Of a stretch of 11,655 nucleotides of DNA, positions 1-7,575 are shown one piece after another. Under the pieces are notes generated by a model. It searched no databases. It was not told where the DNA came from and saw only the letters and a list, made by a program, of their open reading frames with translations. The DNA lies in the NCBI GenBank assembly GCA_038202665.1, contig JBBRES010000066.1, forward strand, positions 1 to 11,655, written 5' to 3'. Source of the stretch: Kapaibacterium sp038202665 (GTDB lineage: Bacteria > Bacteroidota > Ignavibacteria > Kapaibacteriales > Kapaibacteriaceae). Each line of letters starts with the position of its first letter. Within the stretch, counting starts at the first letter, position 1. A program made the translations under genes and the position numbers.

Positions 1-560
1 TGTACAGCCGTTTCTTCGGCAGCAGTTGTGATGTAGGCCGAAGCATGTCCATACGAAAGCGCCGATGCCATGGGCAGTGCGCCTACAGTAACATCGAGTG
101 CCGGGGCGTCGGTAACGCCGTGGATGAAGCAGAGGTCGACGGTGTTGGATGATGCCGACGTTGTGCGGCGGTCTTCAAACGTCATCACGGTAAACGCAAT
201 GGGCTTGGCATTTGGATCGGGGCTAGGCTGAAACTCGGTGGGCTGATACACGCCGCCTGCAACGGCATAGTGCTTGCCCACAGGAAGACGTACGAGGTAG
301 GTAGCAAAGGCATCGTAGACGGAGGTGCTTTCGCGAAAGGCGAGCGAGATGGCATTGTCTACGTTGGCCGGCAGGTTGAGAAATGCAGATGCCGTGCGAA
401 ACGAGAGATCGTCTACCATCAGCACGTCGTTCACATACACGTCAACGACAAATGCCGCAGGGTCTGCGGCATTGTGGATGATTTGAAGTTGTGCTTGTTG
501 CGCTGTGACGGACGCAGTCCAGGCGATGAGCAATGCGCACACGAAGATTGCGGCGCGCAC
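1..560 (-). CDS. DUF4397-domain exported protein (3' end outside window)
   Basis: Reading the minus strand from a GTG at 560 gives about 186 residues that stay open to the left edge, so the C-terminus is missing. An in-frame TAG lies five codons upstream, leaving GTG as the only sensible start. Residues 1-20 form a signal peptide (MRAAIFVCALLIAW, then TASVTAQQ), so the protein is exported. The mature part begins with LQIIHNAADPAAFVVDVYVN, the typical opening of a DUF4397 unit (a beta-sandwich domain of envelope or secreted proteins). A second unit starts near residue 148 (CFIHGVTDAPALDVTVG). Such proteins in Bacteroidota relatives are often secreted, and later DUF4397 repeats or a sorting domain may follow outside the window. 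The start lies 2 nt after the umuD-like stop, which suggests translational coupling. The family assignment is by motif recognition and the molecular function is unknown. Confidence 0.8.
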   Translation of the reverse strand, partial: MRAAIFVCALLIAWTASVTAQQAQLQIIHNAADPAAFVVDVYVNDVLMVDDLSFRTASAFLNLPANVDNAISLAFRESTSVYDAFATYLVRLPVGKHYAVAGGVYQPTEFQPSPDPNAKPIAFTVMTFEDRRTTSASSNTVDLCFIHGVTDAPALDVTVGALPMASALSYGHASAYITTAAEETAV

Positions 561-562
561 GG

Positions 563-979
563 TTAGAGCTTTCTATGAACGCTCGTTACCACGCCAAGGA
601 TTCGGAAATCATCGTGGTCTGCAATAGTGTACGGAGCGTACTTGCGGTTCTCCGGCATGAGCATAACACGGTCTTGCTCATCATGATGAAGGCGCTTGAC
701 GGTAAGCTCACCATTCAACCATGCCACCACCACATGTCCGTTGCGTGCTTCCATGCCTGCATCGATCACCAACATGTCTCCGGCAAAAATGCGAGCGTCT
801 TCCATACTGTCGCCCGTAGCCATCACGCTATACGAGTCGCGCGGATTCGGAATCCAATACGAAGTAAAGTTGAGCTCGGTGCTTTCGCCCTGCGCTACGT
901 CTGGGCCGGTGCCACACGGTGCGCCACCAAGGAAAAATCGAATGGTCGTGTTGTCTGCGGCGGCAAGTTTCGTAATCAT
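563..979 (-). CDS. umuD: UmuD-like S24 family self-cleaving peptidase
   Basis: The 138-residue product matches the size and layout of UmuD (about 139 aa), the accessory subunit of translesion DNA polymerase V. In that family RecA-stimulated self-cleavage activates the protein after DNA damage. A Cys-Gly pair at residues 22-23 fits the autocleavage site. The catalytic serine is S58 in ATGDSMEDA and the general-base lysine is K95 in GELTVKRL; the 37-residue spacing equals that of E. coli S60/K97. There is no N-terminal helix-turn-helix, so this is not LexA. No umuC (Y-family polymerase) follows: the next gene, 2 nt away, is a DUF4397 protein. The gene lies 30 nt after the thioredoxin-fold lipoprotein gene. 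No convincing SOS operator was seen upstream. Confidence is high for family and lower for a mutagenesis role without its partner. Confidence 0.9.
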   Translation of the reverse strand: MITKLAAADNTTIRFFLGGAPCGTGPDVAQGESTELNFTSYWIPNPRDSYSVMATGDSMEDARIFAGDMLVIDAGMEARNGHVVVAWLNGELTVKRLHHDEQDRVMLMPENRKYAPYTIADHDDFRILGVVTSVHRKL

Positions 980-982
980 GTT

Positions 983-990
983 CCCCCCGG
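983..990 (-). promoter_or_regulatory. G-rich ribosome-binding-like run before umuD
   Basis: On the minus strand CCGGGGGG ends 3 nt before the ATG at 979. It is the only purine-rich element near this start, but it is a G-run rather than a true AGGAGG. It may act as an atypical Shine-Dalgarno, or the start may depend on coupling to the upstream gene, whose stop is 30 nt away. Confidence 0.3.
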
Positions 991-1009
991 AAATGATGAA
1001 CGGAAAAAA

Positions 1010-1510
1010 TTATCGAAGGATGGCTCGAAGCGTGAGCGAGTCTGCATTGTCGCCCGTATAGTCCACGTCTACGATCGACGAACGGATTGAATCGTTTCGC
1101 GTGATGTAGAACACCGGCAGTGTGCTCACCACAAACTTGTCCATCATCGGATGTTTGTCGGATGACAAACGCATGCTGTAGATCGTAACGCAACGCATCG
1201 GAATATTTGCCGCAAAGAGCGTCTTCATTACCTGCGGGAAGAGCTTCTGCGTTCCCTTGCATGAGCATGCTGGTTTGACGTAGACCGTAATCTTTTGTGT
1301 GTTCGTATCGAACGACGTCTTGAGCTGATTCACAATGGCGGCATCGGGTGTGAACAGACTCGTCTCCGACGGGAACCACGCATAGCCAGCAGAGGTGTTC
1401 AATTCTTGAACTGTAATCAACTGTGCGTCTGTTGGTGGCGCCTCTGATGTGCACGACGAAAGGCCGAACAGGCTAATCGTGAAGGCGGCAAGGAGGAGGA
1501 TGCTTTTCAT
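1010..1510 (-). CDS. Thioredoxin-fold lipoprotein with CxC motif
   Basis: From the ATG at 1510 the product has 166 residues. Residues 1-20 form a lipoprotein signal (KSILLLAAFTISLFGLSSC) with lipobox LSSC, so C20 would be lipidated and the protein membrane-anchored. A thioredoxin-like fold is suggested by a beta strand followed by a cysteine pair (TVYVKPACSCKG, C82 and C84), a helix, a further Cys at 107, and a Thr-Leu-Pro (P132) at the place of the conserved cis-proline before the strand VFYI. The pair is C-x-C rather than the classical C-x-x-C. A GTG at 1540 in the same frame would overlap nuoK and add residues ahead of a good signal peptide, so ATG 1510 is preferred. A thiol-redox or metal-binding role is inferred; no named family was recognised. 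It starts 23 nt after nuoK. Confidence 0.72.
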   Translation of the reverse strand: MKSILLLAAFTISLFGLSSCTSEAPPTDAQLITVQELNTSAGYAWFPSETSLFTPDAAIVNQLKTSFDTNTQKITVYVKPACSCKGTQKLFPQVMKTLFAANIPMRCVTIYSMRLSSDKHPMMDKFVVSTLPVFYITRNDSIRSSIVDVDYTGDNADSLTLRAILR

Positions 1511-1533
1511 AAGAATGACTTTCAGATCGTGGA

Positions 1534-1845
1534 TCACCACTTCATCACATTCACTTCGTCTACGTAGACCGTTTGCTTGTTACGGAAGAGCGCCAGAACG
1601 ATGGCCAGTCCAACGGCGGCCTCGGCGGCTGCAACAGCCATAATGAAGAAGACGAACATCTGTCCGCCAATACTTCCATTGTAGGCAGAGAACGACACCA
1701 TCGTAAGATTCACCGCGTTCAGCATGAGCTCGAGCGACATGAAGATGATGATGGCATTGCGACGTGTGATCACACCGATAACGCCGGTGACGAAGAGTAC
1801 CGCAGACAACATCAAATACCAGTCGAGAGGGATAGTAGTGGGCAT
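1534..1845 (-). CDS. nuoK: NADH-quinone oxidoreductase subunit K
   Basis: This 103-residue, three-helix membrane protein is NuoK of respiratory complex I, part of the proton-translocating membrane arm. Helices lie at about residues 9-27, 30-53 and 63-88. The two buried glutamates needed for proton pumping are present: E39 in MSLELMLNAVNL and E75 in AVAAAEAAVGLA, matching E. coli E36 and E72. The length is normal for the family. The ATG at 1845 follows nuoJ by 11 nt and has a clear Shine-Dalgarno. The following gene is a thioredoxin-fold lipoprotein instead of the usual nuoL, so the complex I operon is interrupted here. Confidence 0.96.
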   Translation of the reverse strand: MPTTIPLDWYLMLSAVLFVTGVIGVITRRNAIIIFMSLELMLNAVNLTMVSFSAYNGSIGGQMFVFFIMAVAAAEAAVGLAIVLALFRNKQTVYVDEVNVMKW

Positions 1846-1853
1846 CGATCGAT

Positions 1854-1859
1854 TCCTTA
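1854..1859 (-). promoter_or_regulatory. Shine-Dalgarno of nuoK overlapping the nuoJ stop
   Basis: The minus strand reads TAAGGA, 8 nt before the nuoK ATG. The TAA is the stop codon of nuoJ, so termination places the ribosome on the next binding site. This arrangement supports coupled translation of nuoJ and nuoK. Confidence 0.6.
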
Positions 1860-2366
1860 TTTCACGTGACGCTTGGCAAGAATCACAGAGCCGATGAGGG
1901 CCGCCAAGAGAAGCAGGGAGACCGCTTCGAACGGAAAGAGATACGTGGTAAAGAGTGTTTGTCCGATGGATTCGGTAGTGCCTATGGTGACGGCTTGCGG
2001 CGACAATGCATTCACACCCGTGGGATGCGCAAGGAGAGTGATAATCACTTGCACTGCGAAGAGTGCAGCAATCAAGGTTCCCATCACGGTTCGCAAGCTA
2101 CTTCGTTCGAGAAGCTTGTGCTCGTTACCAAGATTGAGGAGCATCACCACGAACACCACAAGAACCATGATGGCGCCGGCATAGACGAGAACTTGAACGG
2201 CCGCAACAAACTGAGCTTCGAGCGTCAGGTAGAGTCCAGACAGCATGAAGAAGTGTGCCACGAGCGACATGGCAGAGGCCACCGGGTTCCGACGCGTAAC
2301 TGTAAGTACGGCGGATGCAACGGCACCCACGGCAAACAAGGCGAAGAGCAGTACGTGCATATCCAT
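1857..2366 (-). CDS. nuoJ: NADH-quinone oxidoreductase subunit J
   Basis: The product (169 aa from the ATG at 2366) is NuoJ (ND6-like), a membrane-arm subunit of complex I. Five hydrophobic helices are visible, and the third holds the conserved LVYAGAIMVLVVFVVMLLN segment, the pi-bulge helix of the family involved in coupling quinone reduction to proton movement. The N-terminal stretch RRNPVASAMSLVAHFF is also typical. Another ATG two codons later (2360) is equally possible. A TTG at 2393 would extend the frame into the end of rel and is less likely. The gene starts 16 nt after the rel stop and is followed by nuoK. Genes nuoH, nuoI and nuoL-N are not in the window. Confidence 0.94.
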   Translation of the reverse strand: MDMHVLLFALFAVGAVASAVLTVTRRNPVASAMSLVAHFFMLSGLYLTLEAQFVAAVQVLVYAGAIMVLVVFVVMLLNLGNEHKLLERSSLRTVMGTLIAALFAVQVIITLLAHPTGVNALSPQAVTIGTTESIGQTLFTTYLFPFEAVSLLLLAALIGSVILAKRHVK

Positions 2367-2371
2367 AAGGG

Positions 2372-2379
2372 CAAATATA
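2372..2379 (-). promoter_or_regulatory. Possible -7 element (TATATTTG) before nuoJ
   Basis: The minus strand carries TATATTTG, an exact fit to the Bacteroidota -7 consensus TAnnTTTG, 5 nt before the nuoJ ATG and just after the rel stop. No TTTG -33 box sits at the expected distance; the nearest is only 11 nt upstream. If used, the transcript would be almost leaderless. This is a weak inference. Confidence 0.3.
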
Positions 2380-2382
2380 CTA

Positions 2383-4638
2383 CTATCCCTCAAACCGCTC
2401 CACGGTCTTGATGCCCTTGATCCTTCGGAGTTTATCGAAGATCCGCGAGAGGTGGTCTACGTCGGTGACGTAGATGGTGATGAGGCCCTCAAAGAGGCTG
2501 TCGTAGGCGTCGATGTTCACGCCACGGATATTGGTGTTGTCTACCGAGATCACGGCGCTGGTAATCTCGTTGAGCATTCCGGGTCGGTCGTCGCCCGTTA
2601 CTTTGATACCCGCCATGAATTCGCCCTTGCGTTGGCGATTCCACTGGAGCTCGACCATGCGGGCCTTCACTTTTTCTTTGAGCTCTTCGACGTTGTGACA
2701 CGATGTGCGGTGCACCTTGATGCCTGACCCAATGGTCACAATGCCCACCACATCGTCGCCCGGGACCGGATTGCAACAGCGTGCATAGGAGAACAAGATC
2801 TTGGCAGAAGGAATGTTGTCGCCAACGATGTACACACCCTCCGACCGATCACGAGCACTGTCTTGAAATTCTGTGAACGTGTACGGAGCAAGTGGCGCCG
2901 GTTCAATCGCTGATGTGCGCGAGAGCTTCTCGAGCACCATGGTGGAGGCCGTTTCGACGGTAAGCGTACCGGAGCCGATGGCCGCGAAAAAGTCGGACCG
3001 ACTGTCGTACTTCAATGTTGTGACGATGCGCTCGAGATCATCGTCGTTCACGTGCATGTCGAGTTTCTTCGCGCGCTTCTCCCAGGCCTCCCGCCCTTCC
3101 ACCACCCGTGCCCTCCGTTCCTCGTTCAGGATCCGGCGGATGTGATTCTTGGCTTTGTGCGTTATCACGATGCGTTCCCAATCTCTGTTGGGGGTTTGGT
3201 TGCGCGACGTGAGGATCTCTACCTGGTCTCCCGTGTTGAGCTTGTGATCGAGTGGAACGATTTTGCCGTTCACCTTTGCGCCAATACAGCGCGCTCCTAC
3301 TTGCGAGTGAATCTCGAATGCAAAGTCGAGTGGCGTGGCGCCTTTGGGAAGAATGCGGAGCTCGCCCTTGGGCGTGAAAATGTAGATCTCGTCTTGATAG
3401 AGGTTGAGCTTGAAGCTCTCCATGAGTTGTTCGTGTGCTTGGTCGCCGGCATTCTCGAATACGTCGCGCACCCAATTGGCCCACTCTTCAAGATCCGTAC
3501 TGTCTGTCCATGTGGCCGAAGCACCCGTTTGCTCTTTGTACTTAAAGTGGGCCGCCACTCCACGCTCAGCAAAGTCGTGCATGGCTCGTGTGCGAATCTG
3601 CACTTCTACGCGCTTCCCATCTGCAGAAATCACCGTGGTGTGGAGCGACTGATAGCCATTCTTTTTCGGAATGGAAATGTAGTTTTTGAATCGTTCCGGT
3701 ACGGGCGTGTAGATCTCGCTTACAATGCCGTAGGCAAGAAAGCAATCGTTATTGTCTTGTGTGTCGAGGATAATGCGAATCGCAAACAGATCGTAGAGTT
3801 CGTCGAGGCGTTTTCCTTGGGTGACCATTTTCTTGTAGATGGAATACAAGTGTTTTGGTCGACCGTTGACTTCGAAACGAATGTTGTGCTCTGCAAGCTT
3901 CGCCTCGATAGGCGCAGAAAACTTTTCGATAAAGATCTCGCGGTCTTCACGCGACGTGTTGAGTTGGCGCTTGAGCTCGTCGTAGGCCTGCCGATTGAGT
4001 GTCTTGAACGAGAGATCTTCAAGTTCCCACTTGATGTTGCCCAATCCAAAACGATGGGCGAACGGCGCATAGATCTCCATGGTCTCGCGCGCCAATCGTT
4101 CCTGTCGCTCCGTAGAAAGCACGTCGATCGTGCGCATGTTGTGAAGTCGGTCTGCGAACTTGATCAGAATCACGCGCACATCGCTCACCATCGAGAGAAG
4201 AAGCTTACGATACGTCTCGGCTTGCGTGATCTCGCGACTCTTAAAGATGTCCGTGATCTTTGTTGCGCCGTCTACAATCTCTGCCACTTCCGAACCGAAT
4301 TCCGCTTGAATGTCGTTGAGCGAATACTCGGTGTCTTCTACCACGTCGTGCAACAATGCCGCAACCACGCTCACATCATCCAACGGAATTTCTTTGCAGA
4401 CGATCAGTGCTACCTGCAGCGGATGCGTGTAATACGGCTCACCCGATGCACGCACATCTTTTTTATGTGCGTCCACGCAAAAGTGAAAGGCTCGCGTGAT
4501 CAGGTCGATGTTTGCCTTCGGCAAGTAGGACGATGCCTCTCGCAAAAGAATATCGAGATCCACGTTCTGATCTATCCCAAAAACGTGGTCATTGTTTTCT
4601 GAACCGGTCGCTGGTCGTTGTCCATTCGTTCGTGCCAT
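2383..4638 (-). CDS. rel: Bifunctional (p)ppGpp synthetase/hydrolase (RelA/SpoT family)
   Basis: This 751-residue cytoplasmic enzyme makes and degrades the stringent-response alarmone (p)ppGpp. The hydrolase domain (about 45-200) is intact, with H72, the HDVVEDT motif at 97-103 and FADRLHNMRT at 161-170. The synthetase domain (about 250-365) has RPKHLYSIYKK, D283 in YDLFAIRII, the NGYQSLHTT motif and E345 in VEVQIRT, so both activities should be present. A TGS domain follows at about 417-478 (YIFTPKGEL). A conserved-cysteine region contains YARCCNPVPGDDVVG, and an ACT domain ends the protein (KVTGDDRPGML to the C-terminus). Length is normal for a long Rel. Residue 319 is Asn in RFKNYIS where many relatives have Asp. 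The start at 4638 lies 21 nt after the upstream stop. No Shine-Dalgarno is evident. Confidence 0.97.
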   Translation of the reverse strand: MARTNGQRPATGSENNDHVFGIDQNVDLDILLREASSYLPKANIDLITRAFHFCVDAHKKDVRASGEPYYTHPLQVALIVCKEIPLDDVSVVAALLHDVVEDTEYSLNDIQAEFGSEVAEIVDGATKITDIFKSREITQAETYRKLLLSMVSDVRVILIKFADRLHNMRTIDVLSTERQERLARETMEIYAPFAHRFGLGNIKWELEDLSFKTLNRQAYDELKRQLNTSREDREIFIEKFSAPIEAKLAEHNIRFEVNGRPKHLYSIYKKMVTQGKRLDELYDLFAIRIILDTQDNNDCFLAYGIVSEIYTPVPERFKNYISIPKKNGYQSLHTTVISADGKRVEVQIRTRAMHDFAERGVAAHFKYKEQTGASATWTDSTDLEEWANWVRDVFENAGDQAHEQLMESFKLNLYQDEIYIFTPKGELRILPKGATPLDFAFEIHSQVGARCIGAKVNGKIVPLDHKLNTGDQVEILTSRNQTPNRDWERIVITHKAKNHIRRILNEERRARVVEGREAWEKRAKKLDMHVNDDDLERIVTTLKYDSRSDFFAAIGSGTLTVETASTMVLEKLSRTSAIEPAPLAPYTFTEFQDSARDRSEGVYIVGDNIPSAKILFSYARCCNPVPGDDVVGIVTIGSGIKVHRTSCHNVEELKEKVKARMVELQWNRQRKGEFMAGIKVTGDDRPGMLNEITSAVISVDNTNIRGVNIDAYDSLFEGLITIYVTDVDHLSRIFDKLRRIKGIKTVERFEG

Positions 4639-4641
4639 GAC

Positions 4642-4649
4642 CGAATATA
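4642..4649 (-). promoter_or_regulatory. Possible -7-like element (TATATTCG) before rel
   Basis: The minus strand reads TATATTCG, ending 3 nt before the rel ATG in the 21-nt gap after the T9SS-protein gene. It resembles TAnnTTTG, but it lies very close to the start and has no TTTG partner at the usual spacing, so it may be chance AT-richness. Confidence 0.22.
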
Positions 4650-4659
4650 GAAAAGCTGG

Positions 4660-7557
4660 CTATCGTTTCACCAGTGTGATATGGACTATGCGGTCTGCCG
4701 TACGAGCAATCACGAAGTACGTGGCCGCTGATAACGTGCTACCATCTATGTTCCACGTCGTACTGCCCAACGGAAGCGAGCCCTCGTGAAGGGTGGCAAG
4801 GCGGATTCCCGAAAGGTTGTAGAGCGCCACGAAGACGTTGGCCTGCTCGTCGGCCGATTGCAGGCGGACCGTGGTCCCGTCCGTAAAGGGGTTGGCGGTG
4901 GAGGTCAGGGCGAACGATGGATCCTGACCGGTTGTCTCGAGCACATTTGTTGGAATCGCACGTTTTGCGCCTTCCAACCAGGTGAGTGTTTTGTCGATCA
5001 GCGCAGTGCGCTGCTCTTCAAGAAGGACACGCGCTGGATTGATGCCAAGGATGGCCATGCGAAGGAAATTCAACTCAGACCGAACCATGGAAATGCCTAT
5101 CGCATCGGTGCGTTGTAGAACGGATGTTGCGGTACTGGAATTCACGGTAAAACGAACGCTTGGCACAAACTTTCCGCCGCGGTGGTGATCAAGGCGGGGG
5201 AGCTGACAGTCGATATCCACCATGCCGGCAGAGATCGGGTCTCCCGTTTTGCCACGATACACGCGTCTACCATCGTCAATAGCATCGGCTCCTACTTCTG
5301 CGCCACCAAGCCGAATCCCATACAGATCAAAGAAGGTATTCGCGGCGGGTTCTTCAGATCGCAAGAGCAACGGATCGTCTGCAATCAAGAATGTTTCGAT
5401 AGAGCGTGCTTTGAGCGAGGCCAACATTGATTCATCTGTGGCTGTGATCTCGCCAAACGATCCGCTATACCACAGCACCGTTTCTAGTGACGTAAGGGAG
5501 TCTGCAATGCGGTTGAAGAGATCTGCCGTTACGGAAACGTAGGATGTGCGCCCAGTGGCACGCACGGCGTCTTGCGGATCGAGCACCTCTGTTGTTGCGT
5601 CGTTCACACACATGCGTTTCGTTGTTTGTACGACGGCAATGAAGGACGTGCTGAGCAGTGGCAAGGAGTCGACCGTTGGCACCGAGGCCTGCACTGTGAT
5701 CTCGTTGATGCCACCAAGTGAATCGGACGATATCGCAATTGCAAACGTTGAATCCGATTGTGGTCCAAGGGTCACAGATGTGGGCCAACCTATGGTCCAC
5801 GTTGCCGGATTGCCCGTTGTTCCAACGTTGATGCTGTACGTGCGCGCAGCACTCTTGGAGGAGTTACTGAGTGTTGCCATAATCGTACGTGTAGACCCTG
5901 GACGGACGTATGAAATGTCTTCAACAACCGAAAGTCGGTCACTGCTCTGCGTCGCGAGTACGTTCACGCTGCCGCGAGTTTTATCAACAAACCAAATACG
6001 ATGGTCAGGTCCAACAGTAATGCCCTGCAACGACAAAGCTCCTGTAGCAATCGTGCCTAGCAGTGTTGGAACAGGTGTTGAGAGATCGTACATGTAGATG
6101 TTACCACTCAACTGATCTCCAAGCAAAAGACGGTTCTCGAAAACTGCCATGCCAACCAGTTCAGCAGTGGGAATTGCGAAGAGAGAGTCCACACGTGCGC
6201 CCGCATAGATGCTGAACTCCGCAAGATCTTCTTCACTTTCCGGAGGCGCTACGGCGGCCTTTTCGAAGGAGCCTGATGTGATGTCGAGCCGATGGACAGA
6301 GTTCGTTACTGGATCGATGTAGTACAAAAAGTTCGTGGTGTGATCGATGGCAATGTGTGCAGCTCGGTCAAGTGTTGCTCGCCCGATGACCACATCGCGG
6401 TACCGACGTATGATGCCGTCTCGGTGATCGACGCCGCCCACTTCATGCGGATCTTGAAAGTCGTACCGTACAAGATCGTGGTAGAAGTTATCGAGTACCC
6501 AGAAGGCATTGCCTTGTTCGTGGACAATGCCAAGTCCTTGCGGACTTTGGTGCAGCATATCTAAGTGACTGGCCAAGAACTCGTCACTCTCTTGATACTT
6601 CGAGGCGAAGATGCTTGTGTCTGCAGACCAAAGTGTTGGACCCATGAACATGTATCGTGCGCTGCCGTTTCCTTCTTGTCCGTTTTCTGCTGTCGCAAAT
6701 GCACCGTTCGACCCAAAGTCTAGCGCCTGCGTGCGCCACATAAAGTGATAGGCACGTGAGTCTTTCTTTATGCGAACGCTCATCTGGCTGGTTCCAGCGT
6801 TGTGGATGATGGCCATGGCATTCCCATTCTTTGGCTGCGCCATCACTACCCACACATCGTTAGGATGAAGAACACTCGTGTTGAAGGCAAGGTCTAGCGG
6901 TGTACTGATTCCTTGATCGGCACCGGCGACGAATGCCACCATCGGCTTCGTGTGCAGATAGTTGTCGATGTGCGACGTCGATGCCGCAACAGGGAGCGCG
7001 TTGTCGTGTTGCTCTGCGTTCACTGCAGCCGCAACAATGGCCTCTACATCCATGTAGGGCTGATCGGTGTAGCGTGCAAAGCGAACGGTGTTATGATCTA
7101 CCACTAGTGTTGCATGCAAATCGAGATCCGTGCCGCCTTCCCGCCGTACCGCACCAATGGCTGTTGCAGCTTGTGCATCCGGATCGCTCAAGACGGTAAA
7201 GACGCGAGGGTCAAGGTGCTGCGCAATCATCAACCGCTCACAGATTCTTGGTGCGTCGGTGCTAAACGCCACCACGCGAATGTGGTGCGCGGCAAGGACG
7301 TTTGCATGTTCATTCAAATAGGTGAGCTGGCGTACGCAATGCGAACACGAATAGCCCAAGAAGCGCACTACGATAACTGGTCCGTCCGCCGATTGCGCGT
7401 CAATCGTCTGTTCCGTTGTAGCATCGCGTAAGCTTACCGTCGGCAGCGTACTGCCTACCGTGAACGGCGATGCATGCGATTGCATGGAATGATCTTGCGC
7501 TATCACGGTACAGGTGAAGAAGGCGCAAAGGGCGAGCATGGAGGTGAGGTTCTTCAT
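4660..7557 (-). CDS. Secreted multidomain redoxin/beta-propeller protein with T9SS sorting domain
   Basis: This 965-residue exported protein has several parts. Residues 1-20 are a signal peptide (cleavage near VIA-QDHS). Residues 31-180 form a peroxiredoxin/AhpC-TSA-like thioredoxin fold with C71-S-H-C74 in the FLGYSCSHC active-site loop. Residues of about 215-540 look like a six-bladed NHL/SMP-30-type propeller, with strands such as LQGITVGPDHRIWFVD. Residues 540-640 resemble an Ig-like domain. Residues 670-865 resemble the GATase-like fold often seen before sorting signals in secreted Bacteroidota proteins (VLWYSGSFGEIT, then FFDLYGIRLGG, then LEEQRTALIDKTLTWLEG). Residues 888-965 are a type A T9SS C-terminal domain (ANPFTDGTTVRL, LYNLSGIRL, YFVIAR, final LVKR). 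It should cross the outer membrane and be attached to the surface or released. The substrate is unknown. It begins 18 nt after the radical SAM gene. Confidence 0.82.
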   Translation of the reverse strand: MKNLTSMLALCAFFTCTVIAQDHSMQSHASPFTVGSTLPTVSLRDATTEQTIDAQSADGPVIVVRFLGYSCSHCVRQLTYLNEHANVLAAHHIRVVAFSTDAPRICERLMIAQHLDPRVFTVLSDPDAQAATAIGAVRREGGTDLDLHATLVVDHNTVRFARYTDQPYMDVEAIVAAAVNAEQHDNALPVAASTSHIDNYLHTKPMVAFVAGADQGISTPLDLAFNTSVLHPNDVWVVMAQPKNGNAMAIIHNAGTSQMSVRIKKDSRAYHFMWRTQALDFGSNGAFATAENGQEGNGSARYMFMGPTLWSADTSIFASKYQESDEFLASHLDMLHQSPQGLGIVHEQGNAFWVLDNFYHDLVRYDFQDPHEVGGVDHRDGIIRRYRDVVIGRATLDRAAHIAIDHTTNFLYYIDPVTNSVHRLDITSGSFEKAAVAPPESEEDLAEFSIYAGARVDSLFAIPTAELVGMAVFENRLLLGDQLSGNIYMYDLSTPVPTLLGTIATGALSLQGITVGPDHRIWFVDKTRGSVNVLATQSSDRLSVVEDISYVRPGSTRTIMATLSNSSKSAARTYSINVGTTGNPATWTIGWPTSVTLGPQSDSTFAIAISSDSLGGINEITVQASVPTVDSLPLLSTSFIAVVQTTKRMCVNDATTEVLDPQDAVRATGRTSYVSVTADLFNRIADSLTSLETVLWYSGSFGEITATDESMLASLKARSIETFLIADDPLLLRSEEPAANTFFDLYGIRLGGAEVGADAIDDGRRVYRGKTGDPISAGMVDIDCQLPRLDHHRGGKFVPSVRFTVNSSTATSVLQRTDAIGISMVRSELNFLRMAILGINPARVLLEEQRTALIDKTLTWLEGAKRAIPTNVLETTGQDPSFALTSTANPFTDGTTVRLQSADEQANVFVALYNLSGIRLATLHEGSLPLGSTTWNIDGSTLSAATYFVIARTADRIVHITLVKR

Positions 7558-7575
7558 AGGGTTGTAAGATAAGCG

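Noticed and set aside
563..979. LexA repressor
   Set aside because: The protein lacks the N-terminal winged helix and has UmuD length and cleavage-site position.
533..1090. Plus-strand open frame opposite umuD
   Set aside because: It is antisense to the umuD-like gene with its intact catalytic residues, and its translation is Cys/His/Arg-rich without a fold signature.
1511..1540. GTG at 1540 as start of the thioredoxin-fold lipoprotein
   Set aside because: It would put ten residues ahead of a standard MKSILLLAAF signal peptide and overlap nuoK.
2367..2393. TTG at 2393 as nuoJ start
   Set aside because: The nine extra residues are unlike NuoJ N-termini and overlap the rel stop; ATG 2366 fits the family.
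3670..3690. Asn at Rel residue 319 (RFKNYIS) as evidence of lost synthetase activity
   Set aside because: The key catalytic residues D283 and E345 are present, and this substitution may be normal in the lineage.
3052..4602. Long plus-strand open frame (516 codons) opposite rel
   Set aside because: It lies wholly antisense to a full-length, motif-perfect rel gene. The absence of stops follows from rare use of TTA, CTA and TCA codons in rel, and the translated protein shows no domain.
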